A stretch of 64,000 nt of DNA from positions 396,320 to 460,319 of the forward strand of contig JARGOX010000001.1 of the NCBI GenBank assembly GCA_029233925.1. Direction: 5' to 3'. Origin of the DNA: Rhizobiaceae bacterium (GTDB lineage Bacteria > Pseudomonadota > Alphaproteobacteria > Rhizobiales > Rhizobiaceae). Positions 8,402 to 18,392 of the stretch are shown in pieces; position 1 is the stretch's first letter, and every line of letters starts with the position of its first letter. The position numbers and the translations under genes were made by a program. Below the pieces are notes generated by a model, which searched no databases, had not been told where the DNA came from, and saw only the letters and a program-made list of their open reading frames with translations.

Positions 8402-10399
8402 ATGCGGCCAAATAAATTTATGAATGCTGTCGGTGCAGCCGCCATCAGCCTGCTATTGTCTCTGACTGCCCATGCCGAAGATGAGACAAGACGGGCAGAT
8501 TTTGATACCGCCAGAATAAACAGTTTCTCCGGTGCCCTGCTTGCAGGACGAACCGCCGAGGCTGATCGGGATCGCGCAACCGCCATTGCCATGTATGAAA
8601 AGGCGCTGGAATTCGAAAACGACAATTCTGATATCAAGCGACGCCTGATGATCATGCTGTTCGCCAGCGGCAGATTTGATGAAGGCGTCGAAATTGCCTT
8701 GGAACTCAAGGGCGATCCTGCCATAGAAAGCACCGCTCGCCTGGCACTTGGCATCGACAGCATCCGCCAGCGCGAATATTCCAATGCACAAAACCTGCTC
8801 AGCTACGAGGGCGTCAACGATCTGGAGAAGCTGCTTTATGGTTTGCTGAAGTCCTGGGCCTATTTCGGCGATGACAAAGGGGAAGAAGCACAAGCGATGA
8901 TCGATTCGCTGGAGGGCCCCGAGTGGTACACAATATTCAAAAATTTCCACAGCGCCGCCCTGCAGGAGGCCCTGGGAAACACGGAAAAGGCAAAACAACT
9001 TTATACCGCAGTCATTGCCGATCAAAATAATGCAGGTACGGCGCCCGATACCTATATTCGATCGGTCATGGCCCTGGCGGGGCTCGAGGCACGCGAGGGA
9101 AACACGCAAAAAGCCTATGATGCCGTAGCTACAGGAACCGCATTTACACCGGGTTACACGCCACTCAAAGCCCTGCGCGAACGCATTGATGCGGGTGACC
9201 CGCCAAAGGCGGATATTCGCACATCTGAACAAGGTGCCGCTGCCGTTCTCTACACGATCGGCAGTGCTCTCAATCGCAGTGGGGCTGAGGATCTTGTTTC
9301 CCTTTATCTGAATTTTGCCATTGCACTCGATCCTCAAAATGATTCCGTTTTGATCATTCTGGCCGGTCTGGCGGAAAATCTGGGCAACCCGGAACAGGCC
9401 ATCGATATATACCGTAAAGTGCCGGAGGATTCCGTCGTGCGGCGTGTTTCGGAGCTTCAACTGGGGCTTAATCTGGCAGATCTTGGGCAGTTGGAAGAAG
9501 CAAAAACCCATCTGAGCAATCTCATTGAAGAAGATCCGAGCGACATGCGCTCCTATCTTGCCTACGGCAGCGTCCTGTCGGATGCCAAAGCCTACCGTGA
9601 AATGGCCAACAATTACGATCGCGCGGTCAAGGTGATCGGCCTTTTGCCCGATCGTTCCGAATGGAACATCTTCTATCAACGCGGCATCGCCTATGAGCGC
9701 CTGGGAGAATGGGAAAAAGCCGAGCCCAATTTCAAAAGGGCGCTGGAACTCGTGCCCAACCAGCCGCAGGTCATGAATTATCTGGGTTATTCCTGGATTG
9801 ATATGAACATCAATCTTGAGGAAGGCCTGGAACTGATCCGCAATGCAGTGCGGGCGCGACCCAATGACGGCTATATCGTTGATTCTCTTGGCTGGGCCTA
9901 TTACCGGCTTGGCAATTTTGAGGATGCGGTCAAGGAACTTGAGCGGGCTGTTGAAATCCGCCCCGCAGACCCGACAATCAATGATCATCTGGGTGACGCC
10001 TACTGGCGGGCCGGCCGCGAACTGGAAGCCCGATTCCAGTGGGAACGAACCCTGACAATGGAACCCGCAGCCGAGGAAATCCCGGCAATCAAACGGAAGA
10101 TTGCCGAGGGTTTGCCTGCCCTTGCTGACACGGTGCTATCGGCAGCAAATAACGAAATCGCGCCCGTCGAAACCAAAGTCGTCAAGAAACCAACACAGAG
10201 CGAACCGAATAGTGGGAAGGAGCTTGTCGAGGAGGTTGCCCTGACGGATTATGTGGTCAAACCCGGGCAATCACTTTGGAAGATTGCCGATGAAATACTG
10301 GGCGGTGGCAATCTCTACCAATCGATCCTGCAACTGAACCCATCGCTTAAAAGCAATCCCGATCTGATACACCCGGGTCAGATCATCAAATTGCCCTGA
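8402..10399 (+). CDS. Periplasmic TPR protein with C-terminal LysM domain
   Basis: A 665-residue protein with a signal peptide (MRPNKFMNAVGAAAISLLLS...AHA, about 25 residues), then a long array of TPR helices (for example 'YEKALEFENDNSDIKRRLM', 'AEPNFKRALELVPNQP', 'AVKELERAVEIRPADP'). Residues 616-665 form a LysM domain (DYVVKPGQSLWKIADEIL ... NPDLIHPGQIIKLP), which binds peptidoglycan N-acetylglucosamine. So it should be a periplasmic scaffold held at the cell wall. TPR proteins next to ispE are common in rhizobia, but I do not recall the LysM end as usual. It lies 72 bp ahead of ispE on the same strand. Confidence 0.93.
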   Translation: MRPNKFMNAVGAAAISLLLSLTAHAEDETRRADFDTARINSFSGALLAGRTAEADRDRATAIAMYEKALEFENDNSDIKRRLMIMLFASGRFDEGVEIALELKGDPAIESTARLALGIDSIRQREYSNAQNLLSYEGVNDLEKLLYGLLKSWAYFGDDKGEEAQAMIDSLEGPEWYTIFKNFHSAALQEALGNTEKAKQLYTAVIADQNNAGTAPDTYIRSVMALAGLEAREGNTQKAYDAVATGTAFTPGYTPLKALRERIDAGDPPKADIRTSEQGAAAVLYTIGSALNRSGAEDLVSLYLNFAIALDPQNDSVLIILAGLAENLGNPEQAIDIYRKVPEDSVVRRVSELQLGLNLADLGQLEEAKTHLSNLIEEDPSDMRSYLAYGSVLSDAKAYREMANNYDRAVKVIGLLPDRSEWNIFYQRGIAYERLGEWEKAEPNFKRALELVPNQPQVMNYLGYSWIDMNINLEEGLELIRNAVRARPNDGYIVDSLGWAYYRLGNFEDAVKELERAVEIRPADPTINDHLGDAYWRAGRELEARFQWERTLTMEPAAEEIPAIKRKIAEGLPALADTVLSAANNEIAPVETKVVKKPTQSEPNSGKELVEEVALTDYVVKPGQSLWKIADEILGGGNLYQSILQLNPSLKSNPDLIHPGQIIKLP

Positions 10400-10471
10400 C
10401 GTGTTACTCATGGTAGTCTCGTTGCAACATGCCACAGGGAACTTGCATCTGACATTTCCGGAAATGCTCCC

Positions 10472-11350
10472 ATGAAAGACATCGTTGAGGTTGCCCGGGC
10501 CAAAATCAATCTGGCTCTTCACGTCACGGGCCAGCGTTCCGATGGCTATCACCTGATTGACAGCCTTGTGACATTTGCCGATTTTGGTGACGTTTTGACC
10601 TTTTCCGATGCAACCTCGGACAGGTTGACCATTTATGGAGCCTTTGCGGCAAACCTTGAAAACGACGGCGATAATCTCGTCGTGCGCGCCAGAGACGCTC
10701 TGCGCGCTCATGCCGTGGACAAGGGACACGAAGCCGGACCTGTTGCCATCCGCCTTGAAAAAAACCTGCCGGTTGCCTCTGGTGTTGGTGGCGGTTCAGC
10801 AGATGCCGCCGCCACTTTACGCGGCCTCTCGCGTTACTGGGACCTTCCAAAGGGCAGTATTGACAGCGCCGCAGTGGCTGCAACATTGGGTGCAGACGTG
10901 CCCATGTGCCTTGTCTCCGTGCCGTTGATTGCCCGAGGTATTGGTGATGCCCTTGCACCAGCCACCACCCTGCCCTCCGTGTCCCTGTTGCTGGTCAATC
11001 CGCTTGAGGAAATTTCGACAACCGAGGTTTTCGGTGCCCTTGCAGACAAGAACAATGCGCCGCTGACACTGGATAGGATACCGGACAATCTGGACACGCT
11101 TGTAGCCGTCCTGAAAAATGCCCGCAATGACCTGGAAAAACCCGCAGAGACATTGACTCCCCTGCTCGGTGTCGTGCGTAAAGCACTGCAATACCATCAC
11201 CCCGAAATCGTTCGCATGTCGGGCTCAGGCGCGACCTTTTTTGGTATTTTTCGCGATCTTCAAGCCGCACAATTTGCCGCCGAGGCGCTCAATGCCAGCT
11301 ATCCGCACTGGTATATACACGCGTGCACAACCCGTTCGATCGCTCCATGA
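10472..11350 (+). CDS. ispE: 4-diphosphocytidyl-2-C-methyl-D-erythritol kinase
   Basis: A 292-residue GHMP-family kinase that phosphorylates CDP-ME in the non-mevalonate (MEP) pathway to IPP and DMAPP, the precursors used by the polyprenyl synthase 2 kb upstream. 'ARAKINLALHVTGQRSDGYH' is the N-terminal substrate motif, 'PVASGVGGGSADAAATL' the ATP-binding GHMP loop, and 'MSGSGATFFGIF' the C-terminal motif. Length and order are normal. It is 15 bp ahead of moaB. Confidence 0.98.
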   Translation: MKDIVEVARAKINLALHVTGQRSDGYHLIDSLVTFADFGDVLTFSDATSDRLTIYGAFAANLENDGDNLVVRARDALRAHAVDKGHEAGPVAIRLEKNLPVASGVGGGSADAAATLRGLSRYWDLPKGSIDSAAVAATLGADVPMCLVSVPLIARGIGDALAPATTLPSVSLLLVNPLEEISTTEVFGALADKNNAPLTLDRIPDNLDTLVAVLKNARNDLEKPAETLTPLLGVVRKALQYHHPEIVRMSGSGATFFGIFRDLQAAQFAAEALNASYPHWYIHACTTRSIAP

Positions 11351-11365
11351 CAATTTACGGAATTC

Positions 11366-11914
11366 ATGCCCATGAGCAAGATTGATACATCGCGCCCCTT
11401 CATTCCCGTCAGCATTGCCGTGCTGACTGTCTCCGATACACGCAGCCTTGCAGAAGACAAATCGGGTGCAACCCTCGCCGCACGCATCGAGGCATCCGGG
11501 CACGTCCTGGCCGCGCGCGATATCGTCACCGATGACCGCAAACAAATTGCCGACAAGGTATCGGGCTGGGCCAGTGACCCGCAAGTGGACGTGATCATCA
11601 CCACTGGCGGCACCGGATTTACCGGGCGCGACGTCACACCGGAAGCCATCATGCCGCTTTTTGACAAACAGATGGACGGTTTTTCAGAGGTTTTTCATCG
11701 CATTTCCTACGACAAGATCGGCACGTCCACCATACAGTCGCGCGCCACCGGCGGCCTGATCAATGCCACCTTCGTGTTTGTCCTTCCAGGCTCTCCCGGC
11801 GCCTGCAAGGACGCCTGGGATGAAATCCTGAAATATCAGCTGGACTACCGGCATATGCCCTGCAACTTCATTGAAATCATGCCGCGCCTCGATGAGCATC
11901 TGAAGCGCGGCTGA
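11366..11914 (+). CDS. moaB: Molybdenum cofactor biosynthesis protein B
   Basis: A 182-residue MoaB/MogA-fold protein that binds molybdopterin. 'VLTVSDTRSLAEDKSG', 'IITTGGTGFTGRDVTPEA' and 'LPGSPGACKDAWDEIL' are the family motifs. The exact role of MoaB (adenylyl transfer or a related step) is less certain than that of MogA. A second ATG at 11372 (MSKIDTSRP) is equally possible. It ends 20 bp from the convergent aldehyde dehydrogenase gene; no other molybdenum gene is near. Confidence 0.95.
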   Translation: MPMSKIDTSRPFIPVSIAVLTVSDTRSLAEDKSGATLAARIEASGHVLAARDIVTDDRKQIADKVSGWASDPQVDVIITTGGTGFTGRDVTPEAIMPLFDKQMDGFSEVFHRISYDKIGTSTIQSRATGGLINATFVFVLPGSPGACKDAWDEILKYQLDYRHMPCNFIEIMPRLDEHLKRG

Positions 11915-11934
11915 TTGTATCAGTGTGGCGCGTA

Positions 11935-13359
11935 TCAGTGCGCCATCATGATATGGCGCACGGCGGTATAATCTTCCAACGCATAGACAGACATGTCCTT
12001 GCCGTAGCCCGACTGCTTGAGACCGCCATGAGGCATTTCATTGGTCAGCATGAAATGCGTATTGATCCAGGTGCAGCCGTATTTCAGGGCATTGGCTGTT
12101 GCCATCGCCTTGGATGTATCCTTCGTCCAGACGGATGAAGCTAGGCCGTAGACACTGTCATTGGCCCAGTCGACAGCCTGCTCGTCTTGCTCAAAGCGTG
12201 TGACAGAGACAACCGGCCCAAACACCTCGTTGCGCACGATTTCATCTTCCTGACGGGCACCGGCAATGAGGGTGGGTCGGTAATAGAACCCACCTCCTTC
12301 AGGCATCGTGCCACCGGTGGTGATTTCCATATGGCCCTGCTCGGAGGCCCGCTCGACGAAACTGGAGACACGATCCCTTTGACGCCGGGAAATCAGTGGC
12401 CCAATTTCATTTTCACTGTCATCGGGCAGATTGTATTTGATCCGGGAAACAGATGCGGTCAGATCGGCCACCAGCCTGTCGTAGATTTTCGGACCGGCAT
12501 AAATACGACAGGCGGCCGTGCAATCCTGACCGGCATTGTAATAGCCAAAGGCCGTAATCCCTTCGACGACCGCTGACAGATCGGCGTCGTCATAAACGAT
12601 AACAGGCGCCTTTCCGCCCAGTTCCAGATGGGTCCGCTTGACCGATTTTGCCGCGGCTTCCAGCACTTTGCGGCCCGTCGCGATGTCACCGGTCAAAGAA
12701 ATCATATCCACCTTCGGGTGGTTGATAATGGTGTTTCCAACTGTCTGACCGCGTCCGAGCACGATATTGACCACGCCCTCAGGCAGGATATCGGCAAGAA
12801 TATGTGCACATTTCAGTGCCGTGAGCGGCGTTTGTTCAGACGGCTTGAAGACCACCGTATTGCCGCCGGCAATTGCGGGCCCAAGCTTCCAGGCCATCAT
12901 CATCAGCGGGTAATTCCATGGGGCGATGGAGCCGACGATGCCAATGGGATCACGGCGGACCATCGAGGTAAAGCCCTCCAGATATTCGCCTGCTGCAACG
13001 CCAGGAACACAGCGCACGGCACCGGCGAAGAAACGATAGCAATCGACAATGGCTGGAATTTCGTCGTTCAATACCGCATTGATCGGCTTTCCACAGTTCA
13101 GGGCCTCCAATGCGGCGAAGGCATCAGCCTCGGCTTCAATCCTGTCGGCAATCTTCAACAGATATCGCGAGCGATCCGCCGGTGTTGTGCGCGACCAGGT
13201 CTTGAAAGCCTTTTCGGCGGCTTCCACCGCACGGTTTATCTGATCTTTCGATGCTTCCGGCACCTTGACGACAATTTCACCGGTTTTCGGATTGTAGATA
13301 TTTTCTTCCGTTTCGGTTCCTGCTTCAAACTGCGCACCGATCAACATCTGCGTATCCAT
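11935..13359 (-). CDS. patD: Gamma-aminobutyraldehyde dehydrogenase (PatD-like)
   Basis: A 474-residue NAD(P)-dependent aldehyde dehydrogenase. '[21 protein letters not shown]' is the cofactor region, the catalytic Glu lies in 'HLELGGKAP' and the catalytic Cys in '[11 protein letters not shown]'. Its length equals that of E. coli PatD and it closes an operon of the same order as ydcSTUV-patD, so oxidation of 4-aminobutanal from putrescine to GABA is the best call. Betaine aldehyde dehydrogenase is the main alternative. The ATG at 13359 is preceded by GGAGGAAA; the upstream ATG that contains this GGAGG is not used. Confidence 0.88.
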   Translation of the reverse strand: MDTQMLIGAQFEAGTETEENIYNPKTGEIVVKVPEASKDQINRAVEAAEKAFKTWSRTTPADRSRYLLKIADRIEAEADAFAALEALNCGKPINAVLNDEIPAIVDCYRFFAGAVRCVPGVAAGEYLEGFTSMVRRDPIGIVGSIAPWNYPLMMMAWKLGPAIAGGNTVVFKPSEQTPLTALKCAHILADILPEGVVNIVLGRGQTVGNTIINHPKVDMISLTGDIATGRKVLEAAAKSVKRTHLELGGKAPVIVYDDADLSAVVEGITAFGYYNAGQDCTAACRIYAGPKIYDRLVADLTASVSRIKYNLPDDSENEIGPLISRRQRDRVSSFVERASEQGHMEITTGGTMPEGGGFYYRPTLIAGARQEDEIVRNEVFGPVVSVTRFEQDEQAVDWANDSVYGLASSVWTKDTSKAMATANALKYGCTWINTHFMLTNEMPHGGLKQSGYGKDMSVYALEDYTAVRHIMMAH

Positions 13360-13379
13360 GATATTTTCCTCCATGTTCT

Positions 13380-14195
13380 TTATTTACCCTGACCGGCGAC
13401 CTGGTCGCCGTCTCGGGTCAGGTAATAGGCAGCCAGAATTGGCAGAAAGGTAACCAGCACCACAATCATCGCCACCACATTGGTGACCGGGCGTTGTCTC
13501 GGGCGTACGAGCTCTTCAAGCATCCAGATCGGCAGGGTTGCCTGCTGTCCGGCCGTCAATGTCGTCACGATGACTTCGTCAAAAGACAGCGCAAAGGCCA
13601 ACATGCCGCCTGCCAGCAGGGACGTTGCAATATTGGGAAGCACCACATGGCGAAATGTCTGAAAACCGTTGGCACCCAGGTCCATCGACGCTTCAACCAG
13701 AGATCCCGACAGGCGGCGGAAGCGTGCAACGGCATTGTTGTAGACAACCACAACGCAAAACGTCGCGTGACCCAGCACGATCGTCCAGACCGAGAACGGA
13801 ATATCCGCAATATTAAAGGCGGAACGCAGGGCGATGCCGGTGATGATGCCAGGCAGTGCGATCGGCAGGATGACAAGCAGGGAAATGGCCTCTCTGCCAA
13901 AGAACTTGCTGCGCGACACGGCAGCGGCGCAAAGGGTTCCCAGCACCATGGCAACGATGGTGGAAATACTCGCCACTTTCAGCGACAGCTGCAATGCACT
14001 CCACACATCCGGCCTGTTCCATGCAACGGCAAACCATTTGAGCGTGTAACCTGGCGGCGGCCATTGAAAGGTCTTGTCTTCGGTCGTGAAGGCGTAGACG
14101 AAGATCAGCAATATGGGAACGTGCATGAATAAAAGGCCGCAGGCAGCGGCAATCTTCAAAGCCATGGGAGCCCGGGTTTCATGGTCAGAGCGCAT
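13380..14195 (-). CDS. ydcV: Polyamine-type ABC transporter permease (YdcV/PotC-like)
   Basis: A 271-residue inner-membrane permease with about six membrane segments. The cytoplasmic EAA loop that docks the ATPase is seen as '[20 protein letters not shown]'. The family imports putrescine, spermidine and related cations. The ATG at 14195 overlaps the end of the upstream permease gene by 11 bp. It is fourth in the ydcS-T-U-V order; patD follows 20 bp later. Confidence 0.9.
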   Translation of the reverse strand: MRSDHETRAPMALKIAAACGLLFMHVPILLIFVYAFTTEDKTFQWPPPGYTLKWFAVAWNRPDVWSALQLSLKVASISTIVAMVLGTLCAAAVSRSKFFGREAISLLVILPIALPGIITGIALRSAFNIADIPFSVWTIVLGHATFCVVVVYNNAVARFRRLSGSLVEASMDLGANGFQTFRHVVLPNIATSLLAGGMLAFALSFDEVIVTTLTAGQQATLPIWMLEELVRPRQRPVTNVVAMIVVLVTFLPILAAYYLTRDGDQVAGQGK

Positions 14196-15144
14196 CAAAA
14201 GCCCCTTTGCGTTTTGCCATCCACAAATAAAACCCCATGATCACCACAGGAACGACCGTAAAGGCTGCCGCCAGCGGAATATTTCCGGCCGTTCCCTGAT
14301 GGGAATAGACAGCCTGTCCGATAAACAGGCGTGATGAGCCGATAATTTGCGGAATAATGTAATCACCGAGGGTGAGTGAAAATGTGAAAATCGATCCGGC
14401 TATCACACCGGGCAAGGCCAGGGGCAAAAGCACATTGCGAAAGGTCTGCCAGGGCGTGGCGCCAAGATCGGAGGATGCCTCCAGAAAGTTGGCCGGAACC
14501 CGCTCCAGGGCTGCCTGCATGGGCAGGACCATGAAGGGCAACCACACGTAGAGAAAGACCAGAAACGTGCCGGTGTAGCTGACCGAAAGGGAATTTCCAC
14601 CGATCAGCGGGATTGCCAGATAGGCATCCAGTAGCCATTTGAGGTGGGTCAGTTCGAAAAACCAGTTCAGAATGCCTTCCTTGGCCAAAATGAGTTTCCA
14701 GGCATAGATCTTGACCAGATAGCTCGACCACAACGGCAGCATGACACCAAGATAGAACAGCGCCTTCCATCGCCCCCTGGCATAACGCGCTGCGTAGAAA
14801 GCAACCGGAAAAGCCACGATCACCGAGGCCAGAGTGACAATGGCCGCCATCGATACGGTTCTGAGAATAATGTCGAGATTGGCCGGAATGAGAAGTTCGG
14901 CATAGGTCTTGAGTGTGAGTTGATAGTTGATCAGACCGGAAAATTCGTCGATTGAAAAGAAGCTTTGCGCCAGCAGCGCCAACAACGAGCCGATATAGAC
15001 GACGCCCAGCCACAGCAGCGGCGGTGTCAGCATCAGCAGCAGCAAGATGACGGGCTTTCGCCAGAACAGATCGGAGATCTGCCCCGCCAGCCCAGAGCCG
15101 GCCGATGTCACTGCAGCCCGCCTGTTGTTTGCGCCGTTATTCAT
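14185..15144 (-). CDS. ydcU: Polyamine-type ABC transporter permease (YdcU/PotB-like)
   Basis: A 319-residue permease partner of the next gene. Its EAA loop is '[20 protein letters not shown]', and it has six or so membrane segments, the first at '[19 protein letters not shown]'. The start at 15144 ([12 protein letters not shown]) overlaps the end of the ATPase gene by 8 bp. Longer in-frame starts would run back through the ATPase gene in another frame and are not credible. Confidence 0.9.
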   Translation of the reverse strand: MNNGANNRRAAVTSAGSGLAGQISDLFWRKPVILLLLMLTPPLLWLGVVYIGSLLALLAQSFFSIDEFSGLINYQLTLKTYAELLIPANLDIILRTVSMAAIVTLASVIVAFPVAFYAARYARGRWKALFYLGVMLPLWSSYLVKIYAWKLILAKEGILNWFFELTHLKWLLDAYLAIPLIGGNSLSVSYTGTFLVFLYVWLPFMVLPMQAALERVPANFLEASSDLGATPWQTFRNVLLPLALPGVIAGSIFTFSLTLGDYIIPQIIGSSRLFIGQAVYSHQGTAGNIPLAAAFTVVPVVIMGFYLWMAKRKGAFDAL

Positions 15145-16129
15145 TACGCCCCTCGATGAGGTGCATGTCCGCATTAACCCAATCAATCTGGATCGGTGCG
15201 CCAATCTCCACAGAACCGAAACTGTTGTCCACCAGCGCATTGAGGCCGGCACCGTAGAGATCGAGGGACAATTTGGTAGCAGAGCCCAGAAAGCTCTTGG
15301 CTGTGACGATGGCCGTATGCCCACCTTCCGCCACCACCCTGATGGATTCAGGCCGCAAACTTGCAATGCCGGTCCGTCCGGTCATCTGGCGAACAAGCGC
15401 AGCAGGCAGGACATTGGATGAACCAACAAAATTGGCGACAAATTCTGTTTCCGGGCGATGATAAATGTCTTGCGGCGTTCCGATCTGGGCGATTTCACCC
15501 TCATTGAACACGGCAATGCGATCGGCCATGGACAGGGCTTCACTCTGGTCATGGGTCACAAAAACGAAGGTAATGCCCAGGGCGCGCTGCAATTGCTTGA
15601 GCTCTTCCTGCATTTCCTCGCGCAGCTTCAGATCGAGCGCGCCGAGCGGCTCATCAAGCAGCAAAACGGCGGGTTTTCCGATCAGGGCGCGCGCCAGGGC
15701 GACACGCTGGCGCTGACCACCGGAGAGCTGGCTTGGCCGCCGGTCACCATAGCCTCCCAGACGCACCATCTCGAGCGCTTCCTCTGCCTGTTTCAGGCGC
15801 TGTTTCTTGTCCACCTTCCTGATCATCAGGGCATAGGCGACATTTTCAGCGACGCTGAGATGCGGAAACAATGCGTAGTCCTGGAAAACGGTATTGACGT
15901 TTCGCCGATAGGGCGGGATGTCCTGGATCGGCTCATCGAGAATCTTTATCTCGCCGCCTGTCGGACGTTCAAAGCCTGCAATCAGGCGCAGACAGGTGGT
16001 TTTCCCCGAGCCCGAAGGACCCAGCATGGCGAAAAACTCGCCCTCTTCGATCGCCAGGTCAACCTGATTGACAGCTTTTACGGAGCCGAAATAGCGGGAG
16101 ACATTGATAAAGGTTACGGCAGGTTTCAT
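15137..16129 (-). CDS. ydcT: Polyamine-type ABC transporter ATPase (YdcT/PotA-like)
   Basis: A 330-residue ATP-binding subunit. Walker A is 'LGPSGSGKTTCLR', the ABC signature 'LSGGQRQRVALARAL', Walker B 'PAVLLLDEPLGALD' and the switch His lies in 'FVTHDQSEAL'. The C-terminal 90 residues form the TOBE/OB regulatory domain common in the spermidine/putrescine and iron groups. Together with the two permeases and the binding protein it makes a complete importer. Confidence 0.95.
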   Translation of the reverse strand: MKPAVTFINVSRYFGSVKAVNQVDLAIEEGEFFAMLGPSGSGKTTCLRLIAGFERPTGGEIKILDEPIQDIPPYRRNVNTVFQDYALFPHLSVAENVAYALMIRKVDKKQRLKQAEEALEMVRLGGYGDRRPSQLSGGQRQRVALARALIGKPAVLLLDEPLGALDLKLREEMQEELKQLQRALGITFVFVTHDQSEALSMADRIAVFNEGEIAQIGTPQDIYHRPETEFVANFVGSSNVLPAALVRQMTGRTGIASLRPESIRVVAEGGHTAIVTAKSFLGSATKLSLDLYGAGLNALVDNSFGSVEIGAPIQIDWVNADMHLIEGRNE

Positions 16130-16145
16130 AGGCTCGCCAGCTTTG

Positions 16146-16173
16146 AAACCCGCCGGACAATGCCAGCGGGTTT
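16146..16173 (-). terminator. Hairpin between ydcS and ydcT
   Basis: The arms AAACCCGC (16146-16153) and GCGGGTTT (16166-16173) form a perfect 8-bp stem with a 12-nt loop, in the 69-bp gap behind the binding-protein gene. On the transcribed (minus) strand there is no long U run, so it is more likely a partial terminator or 3'-end stabiliser that raises ydcS mRNA over the transporter genes. Hairpins at this place are common in binding-protein operons. Confidence 0.55.
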
Positions 16174-16198
16174 GTTTTGGTAAGTGTCAAAGTGAAAA

Positions 16199-17362
16199 TC
16201 AGCGTCCGCCGATCACGCCGATATAGTCACTGACCCAACGGTAGTAGGGCACGCAGGTGTCATTCTGACTTGCGCATTTGCTGACCGGTGTGGTCCAGAA
16301 TTTGATCTTGTCAAAATCATCCATGCCGTTGGTGGTGCATCCTTCAGCGGTCTGCATGCCGCGGCCATCTGTACAGGCTGCCGGAACGCCCGGATTTGCG
16401 CCAAACCAGACAGAGAGATCACTCATCAGGTTTGAGGACAGCGTATGTTCCATCCACATATAGGCACAATTGGGATTTTCAGAATCCGCATGCATCATCG
16501 TGGTATCGGCCCAGCCGGTTGCGCCTTCTGCCGGGATGGTAGAGGCGACTTTGGCGCCCTGTGATTGCAGGATGTTCACCTGAAACGGCCAGGAACCTGA
16601 TGCGACAACACCTTCATTGGTGAAATCATCCATCTGGATGAAGGCATCATGCCAATAGCGCGACACCAGTTTCCTTTGCTCACGCAAAAGATCAAGCGCG
16701 GCCTTGTACTGATCCGGATTGAGTTCATAGGGGCTGGTGATGCCGAGATCAGGATTGTTCGCCATCAGGTAATTGGCAGCGTCCGCCACATGGATCGGAC
16801 CGTCATAGGCCTGCACGCGCCCCTTGTTGGACTTGCCGTCCGGCAATGTCATTTCTTCAAAAACCACGTTCCAGCTGGTCGGCGCTTCCTTGAAGACCTC
16901 CGTATTGTACATCAACACATTTGGTCCCCACATATAGGGCGTGCCATAATGTGCGCCGTCGACGGTGTGCCAGGGCGCGTCCTTCAGGCGGTCATCAACA
17001 TCTTTCCAGCTTGGAATGAGATCCGTATTGATTTCCTGCAGGCGCTTGCCGGCGATCAACCGCAGAGACGCATCACCGGAGGCTGTGACCAGATCAAAAC
17101 CGCCTTCATTCATCAAGGCGACCATCTCATCGGATGTATTGGCATTCTTGACCTGGACCTTGCAGCCGGTCTGTTCTTCGAACTTGGTAACCCAGTCAAA
17201 TGCAGCGTCGGTTTCGCCGCGTTCAATGTATCCCGGCCACGCCACGATATTGACCTGACCCTCGCCGGCGCCAAGACTTGTGAGCTTGCCTGCCATCGCA
17301 CCCTGCACCAAAAAGGTGGAAGCGAGAACGGTTACGGATATTTTCTTGAGTATCGACGTCAT
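16199..17362 (-). CDS. ydcS: Periplasmic polyamine-type binding protein (YdcS-like)
   Basis: A 387-residue extracellular solute-binding protein with a signal peptide (MTSILKKISVTVLASTFLVQ...AMA). 'VNIVAWPGYIERG', 'FDLVTASGDASLRL' and 'HYGTPYMWGPNVLMYN' are typical of the PotD/YdcS group. Cys pairs near the C-terminus (CTDGRGMQTAEGC and CASQNDTC) suggest disulfides and thus periplasmic folding. It is the first gene of the transport operon, with a LysR gene upstream on the same strand. The ligand is probably putrescine or another small polyamine, inferred from patD. Confidence 0.9.
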   Translation of the reverse strand: MTSILKKISVTVLASTFLVQGAMAGKLTSLGAGEGQVNIVAWPGYIERGETDAAFDWVTKFEEQTGCKVQVKNANTSDEMVALMNEGGFDLVTASGDASLRLIAGKRLQEINTDLIPSWKDVDDRLKDAPWHTVDGAHYGTPYMWGPNVLMYNTEVFKEAPTSWNVVFEEMTLPDGKSNKGRVQAYDGPIHVADAANYLMANNPDLGITSPYELNPDQYKAALDLLREQRKLVSRYWHDAFIQMDDFTNEGVVASGSWPFQVNILQSQGAKVASTIPAEGATGWADTTMMHADSENPNCAYMWMEHTLSSNLMSDLSVWFGANPGVPAACTDGRGMQTAEGCTTNGMDDFDKIKFWTTPVSKCASQNDTCVPYYRWVSDYIGVIGGR

Positions 17363-17463
17363 AGTACCCTCCAGAGATTCAGTTGTGTTCCATAGACGAG
17401 TTTCTCTGGGGATTGAGACTAGCAGGGAAACCGGCGTTCACAATTTCATAATACAGAAACATG

Positions 17464-17482
17464 ATATCGGTTTTTCCGATAT
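17464..17482. promoter_or_regulatory. Candidate LysR operator between the regulator and ydcS
   Basis: A perfect inverted repeat, ATATCGG then TTTTT then CCGATAT, lies about 100 bp upstream of ydcS and 11 bp past the LysR stop codon. The spacing fits the T-N11-A core of LysR-type sites. A related stretch with the same TTTTTCCGA core lies at 18416-18425, just ahead of the lysR-type gene, which would allow autoregulation. It might instead form a weak hairpin at the end of the regulator mRNA, but there is no U tract on that strand. Confidence 0.5.
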
Positions 17483-17492
17483 ATTATATGCT

Positions 17493-18392
17493 TCATGCCT
17501 GTCCTGAGGATTGTGCAACACCGATGAAGTTGCGGGCGGCATTTGACAGCGATGATCCCATCCGCCAGACAATGCCCACATGGATATCAGGCAGCGAGGC
17601 CGAAACATCGCGCTTGTCGATGCGATCGCCTTCCAGTGACCAGGGGCGATAGATCAGGTCGGGCAGGATGGCGAGACCTGCACCCGTTGCGACCAGACTG
17701 CGAACCGCTTCGACGGATCTGGTCTTGAAGGCAATTTTTGGCCTGGCGCCAAGTGTATTGAGCAAATTCTCGGTCGAGGCTTCGATCTCGTCAATGGAGA
17801 GCATGATCAGGGGCTCGGAAGACAAGTCCGAAGGCGAGATGCGTTCCTTGGTGGACAGCCTGTGTCCCATTGGCAGCCAAAGCTTGTAGGGCGATGATTC
17901 CAGGGTTTCGGCCTGCAGTGCATCCTTGTTGCGCAGGTTCGAGACCAGCATGACAGCCACATCCAGTTCACCACCGATGAGAAGATGTTCCAGATAACCC
18001 CCATCATCTTCAATCGCCGTGACGTCAATCTTCGGATGGGCGCGCCTGTAGCGGGCGAGAATATCTGACAGGACATAGCCAGCCACAAGCGATGTCACGC
18101 CAAGATGGAGTTCTCCGGTCTCATCCACTTCCGGTTCCTGAAACGCCCTGCGTGCATCGGAGACATTGCCCAGTATCCCTGTCGCATGACGCAGAAACTG
18201 GTGTCCCTGGTGCGTGACCTTCAGCCCACGGGAATGGCGACTGAACAGCGCCACACCAAGATCGGCTTCAAGGTCCTTGATCGCTTCGGTGATCGCAGAT
18301 TGGGAAATGGCCAGCGTCTTGGCCGCACCCGACACGGTGCCTCTTTCGGCGACAGCGACAAAATAATGCAGTTGTCGGATCGTGAAAGCCAA
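17493..18392 (-). CDS. LysR family regulator of the polyamine operon
   Basis: A 299-residue LysR-type regulator. Residues 1-60 are the winged helix-turn-helix (FTIRQLHYFVAVAERGTVSG, then AAKTLAISQSAITEAIKDLE); the rest is the two-lobed effector domain, with 'VATGAGLAILPDL' near its end. It is transcribed in the same direction as the ydcSTUV-patD genes and 130 bp ahead of them, so it could be autogenous and control the operon. The effector, perhaps a polyamine, is inferred only from position. Confidence 0.9.
   Translation of the reverse strand: MAFTIRQLHYFVAVAERGTVSGAAKTLAISQSAITEAIKDLEADLGVALFSRHSRGLKVTHQGHQFLRHATGILGNVSDARRAFQEPEVDETGELHLGVTSLVAGYVLSDILARYRRAHPKIDVTAIEDDGGYLEHLLIGGELDVAVMLVSNLRNKDALQAETLESSPYKLWLPMGHRLSTKERISPSDLSSEPLIMLSIDEIEASTENLLNTLGARPKIAFKTRSVEAVRSLVATGAGLAILPDLIYRPWSLEGDRIDKRDVSASLPDIHVGIVWRMGSSLSNAARNFIGVAQSSGQA

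Noticed and set aside
8453..9988. 511-codon open frame on the minus strand
   Set aside because: It lies wholly antisense to the TPR-LysM gene. Its translation is Cys- and Ile-rich without any domain, as expected from the complement of a well-coded gene.
11926..11945. TGGCGC/GCGCCA inverted repeat between moaB and the aldehyde dehydrogenase gene
   Set aside because: Only 6-bp arms with an 8-nt loop and no U tract on either strand; it overlaps the dehydrogenase stop codon. Not enough for a terminator call.
12628..13392. 254-codon frame on the plus strand
   Set aside because: Antisense shadow of the aldehyde dehydrogenase gene, with no domain of its own.
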